Of a stretch of DNA of 64,000 nucleotides, positions 22,433-32,817 are shown in pieces. The position numbers and the translations under genes were made by a program. This DNA is from Erythrobasidium yunnanense (taxonomy: Eukaryota > Basidiomycota > Cystobasidiomycetes > Erythrobasidiales > Erythrobasidiaceae): NCBI GenBank assembly GCA_001600175.1, contig BCJC01000008.1:374781-438780 (forward strand). Direction: 5' to 3'. Within the stretch, counting starts at the first letter, position 1. Each line of letters opens with the position of its first letter. A model generated the notes under the pieces. It was not told the DNA's origin and ran no database searches. It worked only from the letters and a program-made list of their open reading frames with translations.

Positions 22433-23756
22433 CTAGCTACCGAGCGACTGAGACCTCTTCAGGATCTCCAACGCCATCCTCGTCATTTCCTTCGATTCAC
22501 CCTGCTCTGAACCTAACAGTTTAAATATACCATCCAGTCCACCCGCTTCTTTGACCTTGCCCCATTCACGTTCGAGCACTTTCAACCCGGCATCTCTGAG
22601 CTCCGGATAAGCGAAGCAAGTACTGGAGAAGAGCTCTTCTAGTACATTCTTGTGAGTGAGCTGCGATTGAAAGTTTGCGACGGCATCATTTTGAAGTGCC
22701 TTGATGCCTAATTGATGAGCTAGGCGGAAGATGGACTTCGGAGAGGGCTTTGATGAGGATTCAGAAGGATGTGTTGACTTGAGAGCCGCATATTCGATTT
22801 GGCCGCTGTATGCCCAGTCTAGTAAACCTTGATAAGTCCTGTAAGACGTATCGCGAATCGCGATGTAGTGGATTGAGGCAGAGGCAGCTGCCGCTTCCGT
22901 CTCCTGCTCAGCCTGATCATCGTTCTGCTCCATGCTGCCATCATCATCGGCGTCAAAGTCGCCTGGTGTAATATCTGACGGCCGGCCCTTCCTTCGCTCT
23001 TCGACTTTGACCTTTAAAACATCTTTCCTGGCAGCTTCGAGGATTTGCGAAGTCTCCACCAGAATGTTGTCGCTTTCGAGAAAGCCTCCAGTGAACATTG
23101 CTTCGAAATAGCTTGAGAGCGCCATCAATTTTGCCTTGCAGGCCCATAGTACACTTGGGCATGACGGCTTTTCAAAAGGAAAGATAAGAGCTACATCAAT
23201 GTCGCCGCTAAGCGATCTATATGGCCGAGGAGTGGGTATGGCAGTCTCTGCCAGTTCGCCTACTGATGGATTTAATCAGAGTCTGTAGCTCTCGGTGTCA
23301 AAGCTAGGACAAGGGCCTACGTATATCCATGGGTACTGTTCGCTCGAATTGGAGCTTCACGAAGATCTCGATGTGAAACATTGACCCGGCAATCCATTCG
23401 CGACCTGGGGACTGCATGCTGAACTCGTACATCTGTCCCTTGCCGCCCGTCCTGTAGTATCCCACAGCGTTTCCTGCGAGCGCGTGTATAGTCTGTACGC
23501 GGCTGCTGCTGGTAAAGGACAGAAACGCGGGCTTCCAATATCCCGTGAATTCCTCGGGGACGCGCACAAACAGATAGGGTGACTTGGGAAGGATTCGTAG
23601 CTCCATATGACCTTCAAGATGTACAGAATGGCGGTTGTTTGGGGAAGGGGCAAGTTCGCAAACTCTGGGACTGTCCGGATTGGAATCTGTAGCATCTGTC
23701 TTCATAACGCCATGAAAGACCAAGGAAGGTTGTAGCGAGCTTATGGTGTACGGCAT
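22433..23756 (-). CDS. BTB/POZ family member G (intact, two exons)
   Basis: 421-residue member with start MPYTISSLQPSLVFHGVMKT at 23756. The N-terminal domain contains VRVPEEFTGYWKPAFLSFTS, the clearest copy of the YWK signature, and MFHIEIFVKLQFER at its end. The 58-base intron is 23320-23263. The second exon has DVALIFPFEKPS, LMALSSYFEAMFTGGFLES, an insert with a short acidic run (DFDADDDGSMEQNDDQAEQE), YRTYQGLLDWAYSGQIEY, IFRLAHQLGIKALQNDA, NVLEELFSSTCFAYPEL and KEMTRMALEILKRSQ. Its C-terminal half is closest to F and H, as expected of neighbours made by recent tandem duplication. Confidence 0.8.
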
Positions 23757-24109
23757 TTCGATGAGTGGTGCAGAGGAGAGCTACTCTCGCTGCTCCAGGC
23801 GGCACGCAAGCAGCTCGGCGGAAGGGCCGGTGCAGACGTCAAACAGAGGACAACGCTGGGTCGCGATGCAGGCATATTGCATGAGCATGAGGGATAGTTG
23901 CTTTAGTGGATGCTAAATGGAACGGTGTTGCTTCCATATGCTATCGAGATGCACCTCAGACAAGAGGAGGACTGTTGCGAGAAGCAATTCTAACGCGAGG
24001 AATGCAACCGGAAACCGAGGATTGACTAAGCTTTGAAACTCTGACAGCAGCTTTACTGCTGTTTCTCTAACACGATTCCGATTCTCATCGGAAGCCGTCG
24101 ATAAAGCAC
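23757..24109. other. Spacer between BTB members G and H
   Basis: About 350 bases with the presumed promoter of G and the 3' flank of H. No gene or repeat seen. Confidence 0.5.
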
Positions 24110-25231
24110 CTAGCCATCAAGCTGAGGAGCCTTTCTCAGAATCTCCAACGCGACCTTCATCATCTCCTTCGCATCTCCACGATCCGACTCTACCACCTCC
24201 AACACCTTATCCAATCCACCAGCTTCTCTAACTTGGCTCCATTCGCGCTCTAACACTTTCATCGCGGCGTCTTTGAGGACGGGATACTGTAGCAAGAAGA
24301 AGAGAAGAGTTCTTCAAGTACATTTGCGTGACTGAGCTGTGACGCGAAGTTGGCGGCAGCTGCATCTTCCAATGCTTTGATGCCGAATTGATGAGCCAGC
24401 TTATATATTGACTTGGGCGAAGGTAAATCGACGCTGTGTGGAGAACTGCCGGACTTTGCGGACGTGAGAGATGCAAATATGATGCCCCCCGTCGAATGCC
24501 ACTTGAGAAAAGCTTCAAATGTCTTGTAGGCGATATCGCGGATAGGCACGTAATAGATCGGAGTCGGTAGGATGGAAGCGGATGATGAGTTCTGGCCTAT
24601 CTTTCCCTTAGAATAGCGATTGAAGTCCCCTTCACTGTCTGAATCGCTAGCTTCTCCTTGTTTCTTCTGAGGCCTCCCACGCTCTTTCTCGGCAATTCTT
24701 GCGATATCTTTCATGCAAGCCTCCATGAACTTCGAAGCCTCCACCAGATGATTGTCATTTCCCAACTCGTCTCCCGTAAACCAAATAGCGAAAGAAGGCG
24801 AGAGACTGCAGGTCTGATTTTCTAGCCCATAAGAGAGGAGGAGATGGGACATGAAAAGGAAAGACGAAAGCGACAACGTTGCCGTTGGAGAGAGTGTGGT
24901 ACACCGGAACGGGTGCAGTCTGCTCGTTCGTAGCTTGACCTGCGACCTGAGCCGTCTCTTGGGTCGACTGATCGTACACATCGTCCAGCAGAGGCACGGT
25001 GGCAGCAGTGCTGATAGATTGCACCGAACTTCTGCGAACGCTCGTTTCGATCCCATCGCCGATCGCCATAACCGCTTGAAGCTTCGCGAAAAAGTCGTTC
25101 CGAGGCTGGGCAGAACGAGGCAGAAGTTGAGCCTCAGGACGTGACTCTCTCCGACTTGTCCCTCTATTCCTGTACCGATTTGGTCGTTGAGACGAATTGT
25201 CATATTTGTCCCAGCGTTCGTTGTACTCCAT
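24110..25231 (-). pseudogene. BTB/POZ family member H, two frame breaks
   Basis: Rightmost copy. From ATG 25231 it has an unusual basic N-terminus (RPNRYRNRGTSRRESRPEA) in place of the family's first domain, then HTLSNGNVVAFVFPF and LLWARKSDLQSL. Near 24810 the frame shifts: the expected continuation (FAIWFTGDELGNDN, EASKFMEACMKDIARIAEKE) is in another frame, consistent with loss of one CT from a short CT run. The insert, YKTFEAFLKWHSTGGIIF, YKLAHQFGIKALEDAA and NVLEELFSSSC follow. A second break near 24285 separates this from YPVLKDAAMKVLEREWSQV and KEMMKVALEILRKA. Two independent breaks argue for a pseudogene rather than a single sequencing error. The protein sequence is still close to G and F, so loss looks recent. 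Confidence 0.75.
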
Positions 25232-25504
25232 GACTGACAGAGTCGAATAAACGTTGAGAGGAAGAAAGCCGGTTTGGAGAGTAAGAAGATAGAGGGAGAG
25301 CGAGGGAGAGAGGGAAAGCTTGAGAGAGAGGGAGTGATAGAATCCGCAGATCCTTGTCGATGTTTCGAAGAAGCCATGGCATCAAGAGCACATCGTCTTC
25401 TTGTCGAACGAAGTCCGGCTTCGACCCTTTCCTTCCCTCCAGCTCCCGCAGCTCACTCTTCCTCACATGTGATAGAACTCATCCTCTTAGCTCGCCAACG
25501 TCTT

Positions 25505-26513
25505 TTAGACCAATCGTACGTGTCCATCCCTCAGCAATCTCCTCACGCTCCTATATCTAAGCATGTGTGTATCCCCATTCCTCATCGCAAGGGGTGCTCC
25601 ACTGCATCGCAAGCATCAGTCTTCCTCCCTCCTCTTTGCAACTCAATATCACTTACTCAGGCAGTGTGATCTCAGGACAATCCCTCAGTGCGCGCGCGAA
25701 TACAGCTACGTCCAGATCTGGCTTGACGACTGTGTAATATACACATCAGATAGAGTGAGAGAGGTGAGGGGTAAGAGGGAGGAAAGGGCGCACTCATTTC
25801 TTCTTCGTCTAGTCTTCCGAGGCGTTCTGGAAGGTTTGCAATGACGCTCTGCGTGAGGTGTTTCTCCACGAGTCTCCTGTACCTACATCTATGCATCAGC
25901 ATCCTTTCACCTGTACAAAACCTGTATAGAACTGACCTCTCAGCATACCCAATTTCCACATCCGACATTTTCGCCTTCGCAGCGGGTGTCTTGAGCAAGT
26001 ACTGCGAGAACGTCTCTATTTTATATGTCCTTATACGTAGATATGCCCTCAGAAGGTATTTGACGCGCTCTATCTCGAGCTGGACGAGGAGGATGCGCTC
26101 ATGGTCGTTGGTCGCGGCGTTGTCGTTTGCAGAGAGGAGGTCGACGGCTTCTGTCTACACAGATACTCATAGAATCAGTATGAAGAAAGAAGGGAAGAGG
26201 GAAGGAGGGAGAGGGTACGGCGCACCTGCGCTTCCAGAGCCTGCATCACTTGATCCACCAGTTTATCTTTGAAATGCAATAGCTCAGGCGCGTTTCTCTC
26301 GTCCATCCAGTGTCGCATCAGTTGCTGTATCTGGTTTTCCTGTTCGCCGGCATTCAAGTCTTCTTCGAGCTCTTCCATGTCCAGGTCGACATTGGCCGTT
26401 CTTGCTGCTTGAGCTGCTCGAGCTGGCCGCTGTGGAGCAGCAGCATGGCCATTGCCATTCCCTTGTCGTTGTTGTAGTGGTGCAGGCAGTGCAAATTCGT
26501 CGTCGCTGTCCAT
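25505..26513 (-). CDS. SLD5: GINS complex subunit SLD5
   Basis: Predicted subunit of the GINS tetramer (Sld5-Psf1-Psf2-Psf3), which joins Cdc45 and Mcm2-7 to form the replicative helicase. Start MDSDDEFALPAPLQ at 26513. After a low-complexity Gln/Ala linker comes the A-domain helix region (IQQLMRHWMDERNAPELLHF, then VQLEIERVKYLLRAYLRIR and IETFSQYLLKTPA). The C-terminal B-domain begins around PDLDVAVFARALRDCPEI. The last exon joins from GA|GTAAGT to give LPDGAPLAMRNGDTHMLRY and ends RSVRRLLRDGHVRLV with the stop at 25505-25507. That terminal pattern is typical of Sld5. At least four short introns. It lies head-to-head with ERG3, sharing a promoter region of about 400 bases. Confidence 0.9.
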
Positions 26514-26914
26514 CGTCGTCTCACTTGGAGATTAGGCGAGACGCGTCTCTCGAGGCTGAGCCAGGATGCCGAAGAATCCTTGAAACTCCTCCAAATCAGC
26601 CCGGACTTGGACAGGAATACTCGCAATAATGTGTAGAATACGATGGTATAGAGTATGTTACAATGTCGTGATACTTTGGTTATGTCCGTCCTTATTGCCA
26701 CTTTGCCTTGGACGAGCAAGGTCGGCCGACTTTTTTATCAGCAAGCACAAGGAGAGTGAGGAGACGGGAGAGGGAGGAACAATCTATCGGTCCATCCACT
26801 TCCATCCAGGGTATACTCCAATTCAACACTTTCAACACTTTCAACACTCTTCTTCAGAAGATATCAACACACGAACAGTACAATCACAATCAGTACAACC
26901 ACTCAACAGTCACA
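26514..26914. promoter_or_regulatory. Bidirectional promoter region of SLD5 and ERG3
   Basis: About 400 bases between two divergent start codons. Near the ERG3 side, 26822-26848 holds three exact tandem copies of the 9-mer TTCAACACT. After them the leader is rich in CA and AG. No TATA box is obvious enough to call. Confidence 0.55.
26822..26848. repeat. 9-base tandem repeat, three exact copies, in the ERG3 leader
   Basis: TTCAACACT repeated three times without mismatch, about 65-90 bases before the ERG3 start codon, so probably in its 5' untranslated leader or core promoter. Confidence 0.85.
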
Positions 26915-28193
26915 ATGGACGTCGTCCTTGGCCTGGCCGACAGCGCCATCCTCGACAGCGCGTACGCAGCCATCAAACCAGAATGGGATAGGGAAAACAT
27001 ATACAGGCAGTGCATCAGCGTGAGCCCATACTCCCATCTTACGCCGACTCTCTGCGCGCGGCACATGCTGAAACAACAGCCCATTCTCCCCATCCCATTA
27101 TGATTCCACAGCTCTACATCATCACCATGGTCGCTACACTGGCACTATACTTTGGAATAGCAGGAGGGAGCTACGCCTTCATGTGTAAGCAATCCCGCCC
27201 GAATCCGCCGCCCCCTTCTTTCGAGAATTTCCACTGAGTTCCTTCGTCTGTGTGTGTTTTCCAGTCGACAAGCGCATGATGCGGCATCCACGTTTCTTAA
27301 AGAACCAGATCCGACGAGAGATCACAATGAGTGTCAAAGGTTTTCCCTGGCTCGACTTGATGACTCTTCCCTGGTTTTTAGGGGAATGCCGAGGGTACAG
27401 CTTGATGTATGAAGGCGTGTCCAATTCTCCCTTTGGACATGGTACAAAGGGAGGGATAGCGTATATCGTCTGCTCGGCGGCTCTCTTCCTCTGGTTTACG
27501 GATCTAAGCATATATATCGTGCATCGCGTCTTGCACTGGCCGAGCGTGTACAAGCACCTACACAAACCTCACCATAAATGGGTGATACCTACTCCATTCG
27601 CATCACATGCTTTCCACCCTATCGACGGATATGTCCAGTCCCTACCCTATCATATCTTCGTCTACATTGTCCCTCTACACAAATACACATACCTCGGCTT
27701 GTTCGTGCTCGTCAACTTGTGGAGTATATTCATCCACGACAGCGATATGATCGTTGGACACCCCTTAGAGAAGATCATAAATGGACCAGCACACCATACA
27801 CTACACCATATGTACTTTGTATACAACTACGGACAGTACTTTACATGGGCAGATAAAGTGGGAGGATCCTATAGACATCCAAAAGCAGAAGACGACCCCC
27901 TTCTGGGAATCAAACCGACATTAGAAGAAGCGAAGCTGAAATTGGCGGAAGAGAAGGAGATGCTCAGATTGCAGGAGGAGCAGGAGAAGGCAGCGGCGCA
28001 AGGGAAGACGAGTGCATTGAAAGCACCGAAGGTCGTACTGAGGAGGACGATAAGCTCAACGAGCAGTAGTGCAGATACGAACATGGCGTCGTCCCGCTCA
28101 GACTCGGGAGTAGAGCTCAGCTCCTCAAGCGATAGCGACGAAGCAGATAGCAGTAAGAAGCTATATAAGAAAGAGCAGACGCGGCGGAGGTAG
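26915..28193 (+). CDS. ERG3: Sterol C-5 desaturase (ERG3)
   Basis: Predicted endoplasmic reticulum di-iron enzyme that introduces the C5-C6 double bond in ergosterol synthesis. Three exons (26915-27019, 27112-27184, 27265-28193) give 368 residues. It has membrane helices (MVATLALYFGIAGGSYAFM; YIVCSAALFLWFTDLSIYIV) and the three histidine clusters of the fatty-acid hydroxylase family in order: HRVLH, HKPHH and HHTLHHMYF. GYVQSLPYHIFVYIVPLHKY lies between the second and third. GQYFTWADKVGGSYRHP is typical of C-5 desaturases. The C-terminal 80 residues form a charged, Ser-rich tail longer than in ascomycete enzymes. The family call is firm. Confidence 0.95.
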
Positions 28194-29023
28194 TGCTTCC
28201 GAAGGCGAATCTTACATATTCTAAGACGAAAGCGGGCGAAAAGGCGGACTTTGGCAATGAGGGCAGCAGGGCGGCGTAAGGGAGGCCCGATGGTAGTGAA
28301 CAAGTGGGATATACCAATTTCAAGCGGAACAAGGTGCATCAACGAAGTACGGGAAGAAGAAGTGTTTATCGATACCATCCTTTTCCAAGCTTTCTTTTCA
28401 AGCAGGATATCAGACTTCTTTACACCATCTTCAGGTTCGATACCTTACTCCGCATCTCTATTTTCCCCATCTCTATTTACCTCTCCATCAACTCAACACC
28501 TACCTCTGCTCGTTTCCCAGCAACCAAATATCAGCTCTTTCGGCAAACTTCTTGGTTCCACTTCCCTTCTTACTACTACACCTCTTGCAAATGCTCCATA
28601 TACGTCGTTCCATATCTTCTCTATCAGTTCTCAACCAAAACCTCTGGAGGAAACCGGCACCAGGGAGAAAGAAAGTCAGAAGGGAGTGCCTAAGCTAGGG
28701 TTCTCTTCCTTTCTCTCTCTCTCTCTCTTTGTCCGTGTTCCTTTCCATCACTGCTCATGCTCCTTAATATGAAGTATCCTCTCCCTTATGTGTTGTGTAT
28801 ACTTTACTTGACTCTGAAACTAGACAGCAGTTTTATCTGGGAAAAGGTCGCTTGACTTGGTAGCTTGCATGAGTCTGCTCTTGTATGAATGCGACTTGCT
28901 GCTCCTGCTTTGACGAGCAGATTCTAACTAGTTTCGTTATCACTTCGGCTTTCGAGGTCCTCCATTTGCCGGGCGCTTTGACTTACGCTTTCTCAAACAT
29001 CCAATCCACAGCTGGAGTGTGCC
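28194..29023. other. Intergenic region between ERG3 and PEX14
   Basis: About 830 bases in tandem orientation. Strongly pyrimidine-rich from 28380 to 28760, with a CT run of about eight units at 28713-28728. Open frames here look like low-complexity artefacts. It presumably holds the ERG3 3' end and the PEX14 promoter. Confidence 0.5.
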
Positions 29024-30374
29024 ATGTCAAGCAACACCAGCAACAGCGACAATGCCAACATCCAATCAGCCGTGACCTTTCTACGGGATCCGAGTGTGCA
29101 GTCCTCCACTCTGGCTCGCAAAGTCGCTTTCTTAGAAGCCAAAGGATTATCATCGAATGATATCGACACTGCTATCCGCATTGCCTCTTCTTCTTCTTCT
29201 TCTTCTCCATCTGGGCAGAGCAGTGCTCAGACGAGGTATGGAGGACAAGGACAAGGCTTCCAAGCATACCCGGACTACCGGCAACAAGGACAGCAGCAGC
29301 AGCAGTGGGAGAGATTAGGCCCTACGTGGAAAGACTGGTTCATCGTCGCTACTATAGGAGGAGCCGCTGGGACGCTGCTCTATTCGCTCGCAAGGGTAAG
29401 TCTGCGCCCTATCTTCCACCTTAAGCTAGCAGGCATCGCTGATATTCCTTCCTGCTGGCAATAGAAATACATCGTCCCGGCACTTTCTCCACCAAGCAGT
29501 AGCGAGCTAACATCCGTCCAAGACGCCTTGACTGCGAAATACGACGAAGCAGCGTCCATCCTAGCTTCTCTACAGCAAGAAACGGCAGATATAAAGACTA
29601 CACTAGCTGAAGAATGTCAGAAGATAGATGGGAGCGTCGAGGAGATTGAGAGTGCGCTGAAGGTTATCAAAGAGAAGGAGGAGAGTAGGAATGAGGAGTT
29701 TAAGAATGTGAAAGAGGAAGTGGATGGATTGAAGGCTATGATGGAGAGGGTGCGCTTTCCCCCTCTCTTATATTCTGGTGTAGAAAAGAGACTGATGAGT
29801 TACGTGGCCGCAGATGTTCGATAAACATAAAGAAGCACAGACTACATCGCTCAATGATATTCAACAAGAAGTCAAGTCTTTGAAATCACTCTTAGTCCGA
29901 CGAAACGTAGCTTCCGACGCCCCCTCCTCCTCTCTTGCACCAGGAAGTTCCTCAAGCACCAGCATCCTACCCGCTCCTACCTCTCTTTCAGCAAGCGAAA
30001 GCACACCTACCTCGACGCCTGCGCCATCATCCTCTTCCACACAGCCGCAAGCTGCTGTAGGAGGCTATGGAAGACCCCAATCGCCCTATGCCTACGGAGG
30101 AGCTTCGCGTTTCGGAATAGGCAGTAGTTCTCGTTCAGCTTCTTCTTCCTCAATAGCAGATATCGCAAATCGCCCACCTGGTATACCAGCTTGGCAATTG
30201 GCTTCTCAGCCCGCGGCTTCTTCGATGAGCGTTGGAGCGGAGGTGGGGAAGAAGGAGAATGGTGCCTTGGAGGATAGTACGAATGCGCTGAATGGATCGG
30301 CGAGCGAGTATGAAGAGGTCAAGAAGCCGGAAGAGGAGAAAGATGAAGGAAGCAGTTCAGAGATCACTGCGTGA
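29024..30374 (+). CDS. PEX14: Peroxisomal membrane docking protein PEX14
   Basis: Predicted docking and pore component for import of peroxisomal matrix proteins, binding the receptors Pex5 and Pex7. Start MSSNTSNSDN at 29024. The conserved N-terminal helical domain is clear: IQSAVTFLRDPSVQSS and KVAFLEAKGLSSNDIDTAI. A Gln/Ser-rich linker follows, with a TCT run encoding Ser near 29190. Then comes WKDWFIVATIGGAAGTLLYS, the hydrophobic membrane segment. The second exon has coiled coil (EEIESALKVIKEKEESRNEE). The last exon continues it (DIQQEVKSLKSLLVRR) and ends in a Ser/Pro-rich, then acidic, disordered tail. Two introns, at about 29395-29463 and 29750-29812. Confidence 0.92.
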
Positions 30375-31269
30375 GGCAAAGCAACAGCGATCGCTTGAGT
30401 AAAAGTAGAGCATGAGATCATGAGTAGGAAGAGCTGCTGATGTTTGAGCTGATAAACAAGGCGGCTGATCCAACATCGATCAATAGATAGACAGCCAGCT
30501 TTGTCGACATCTCCTTCAGCTGAGGCTGGCTTTACCGGTGCTGAAGCTGTTATACTGATGGACCGAGCTAATCGTATATTCCACCGATCACAGCAGTATG
30601 ACGTTAATAATTCCACTTCCATGACAATCGAGATTCTGCAAGCGCTAACGCCGTCAAACGCGCTATCTTCCACCATTATCGGAGGTTGGAAGATTATGGG
30701 AGCAGGTATAAATTGCCTCCTGGGCTCTGCTTCCCTTCTCTTCTTTCTTCATCCATCTCACTTCAACCCCCTCTAATCTTACTTCACTTTATCTTACTTC
30801 AGTTCATCTCACCTCGTCTCACTATTCCTCTTGCACACCTGATCATTCAGTCATTACTCCACTTGATGACATATACCATAAGCTTCTTTATACTCTCACT
30901 CCATCTACCGACGCCGCTGCTATAGCTCATCCAAGTATTCAGATGACAGGCCTCTATCACCTACAGTCAAGCGGTAACAGGATCCGTTCATCCGTCATCG
31001 AAATACACTACAGGGATGCACTACTCGAGCTACCATGCACGAATTGGGCCATCCGACCCCTCTATTAACATCATGGTCCAAGCTACCAGACGTGGAACAG
31101 CAAGCAAGCAAGCAATTATCCCTCAAACTCTTTCTGAGTAAACGGAATAGAGCTTAAACAGGAGCTCCACCTTGAAGAGCGAATAAGCAAAACAAGGGGC
31201 CTCTCTCTATCTATCGGGCGAGCGAGGATTCTTGCGAGGATTGGGTCTGCACTGATTACCGCGCCGCAT
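30375..31269. other. Gene-poor stretch after PEX14
   Basis: About 900 bases. 30710-30900 is pyrimidine-rich with loosely repeated CTTACTTCA-like units. 31098-31115 is a short AGCA repeat. No coding potential I can defend. Confidence 0.5.
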
Positions 31270-32128
31270 TATGGCACCCATCGAGCTAGGTGCACGCGCT
31301 GCTGCGACAATACGCAGTCTGAAGGAGCTACGAGCGCGCTTCGAGTTATGCATGCTGGTCAATCAACGTTCCCGGGAGAAGACGGAAAGCCGCAGACGCT
31401 ATCCATAGCAGGGATGATTTTCCTGCCTTTGCTGGCTGGCTCGAGAGCTGCAGGCAGATCCCCTCTTCCTGCTTCCAGATTATCGCGATACTCCACAAGG
31501 CTCATCGGCGATCATGCTGCCCTCTCTCCATCACGTAGCCGCATGTTCCCATTCTGCAGCCATTTCGCGATTGTCCCATCCAAATCCTGCCACCATGCTT
31601 GCACGCGCACTCAACAACAAGACCACCACTAACTTCAACGACAAGAGCGCAGCAGACTAGAGAACGGTAACATCGATGCTGGTGCCATCTTCAATGCACA
31701 GGCGAAGTGGGACGCATTGTTAGAAGTTCCAGAAGTCATGCTTGCGTACGTCCGTAGATGTTAGTCCCATATCTCCTAGCTGAACTGTCCTTCAGCTGCA
31801 CGAGGTACTCATCGCCAAGCTCTGCAAAGGAAGCTGTCTCGTCTGCTGGATAAAGACGAGCAATTCAGACATCAAACAGCCTCCTACCAACGGCCTAATC
31901 GACAGATTTCCAGATACGTCAAGCATAAACTAGGCTATCGTTGTAGCCACGGGTCCTGCGATGCTACCAGTCCTCCATGGCTCGTCGCCGCTTCGCATAT
32001 CGTCGCCGGAACTACGTCCGCCTGCGAACAGCTCGGGTCATGGTTCACCACTTTATCAGATCTCTTCTTCAACGTATACGAGTCTCTGCCATCCTTCTCT
32101 AAGACAACGCCACCTGAGTAAACGGAAT
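31134..32128. repeat. Pair of identical 15-base direct repeats
   Basis: CTGAGTAAACGGAAT occurs at 31134-31148 and again at 32114-32128, about 980 bases apart, both within the gene-poor region. They could be part of an old duplication or mark the ends of an insertion. A chance match within 3 kb is unlikely but not excluded. Confidence 0.5.
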
Positions 32129-32219
32129 GGCTATGGCCGGAAACATTAGGGCCAATACATGGCCCTCATCGCTGGCACTCTTCTCTCTCCGCGAGGAGAG
32201 CTAGACTGGCTTAAACCCT

Positions 32220-32817
32220 CTACGCAAGAAGCATTAAAACTTTGCGCGTCAATCAGGAATGGCCGAGTTGGGCCAACAGACTCAAGATGTATGACCTCAC
32301 GCGGTTCCTCATGCTCGACGTCCTTGCAGAGGCAACTGGACCTGGCGCTGCACACGCGTAGGACAGCTGCCTGTACCTGATCTGTCCAAAGCACAGTGGG
32401 ATACAGCAGCGCAATACAGCAGCACAATACAGCAGCGCAATACAGCAGCGCAATACAGCAGCGAAGCTCAGCGAGGTTGGCGCTCGTTTTCGCCTCGACA
32501 TCGTCTTGACCGTCATCCTTGACACTTCGTTGACGGCTCTACCCGCACCACCTGCAGCAACCCCGCAGCGACAGGGGCAAGCTCTGCAGGCGGCGAGGCG
32601 TCTTGAATACGAAGTGAAGGCTGCCGGCCAAGCTGAAGCCGTCGACTGGGCCCTCTTCGCTGTCATCGAGCAGGCCGAGCTTGACAGCAAGCCCGTGTCA
32701 CAAGACTAGCTAGACACTGCGCTGGCTGCTGTCACGCTCCGCACAAGCAAGCTCTATAAGGTCGCAGGCACCTGCGCAAGACGCACTTACAGCAGGGCGC
32801 ATCAATCAAGAATGGCC
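32220..32817. repeat. Diverged direct repeat of about 45 bases
   Basis: 32220-32264 and 32772-32817 align over their length with roughly three quarters identity by eye, including the shared end (TCAATCAxGAATGGCC). The second copy is open in the frame LRKTHLQQGASIKNG; the first is not. This suggests the decayed region contains a duplicated segment. Confidence 0.55.
32401..32465. repeat. 13-base tandem repeat, five copies
   Basis: Five units of ATACAGCAGCGCA in a row, with one changed base in the second unit and one in the fifth. The unit length is not a multiple of three, so copy-number change would break any reading frame. That agrees with the region not being under coding constraint. Confidence 0.9.

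Noticed and set aside
25274-25669. Plus-strand open frames opposite the SLD5 3' end
   Set aside because: They overlap the well-supported last exon of SLD5 and are rich in Ser/Pro from GA/CT-rich DNA.
28251-28772. Two overlapping plus-strand open frames after ERG3
   Set aside because: They derive from pyrimidine-rich low-complexity DNA in two frames, with no family resemblance.
31134-32128. Direct 15-base repeats as ends of a transposable element
   Set aside because: No transposase, terminal inverted repeats or target-site pattern beyond the repeat itself; kept only as a repeat.
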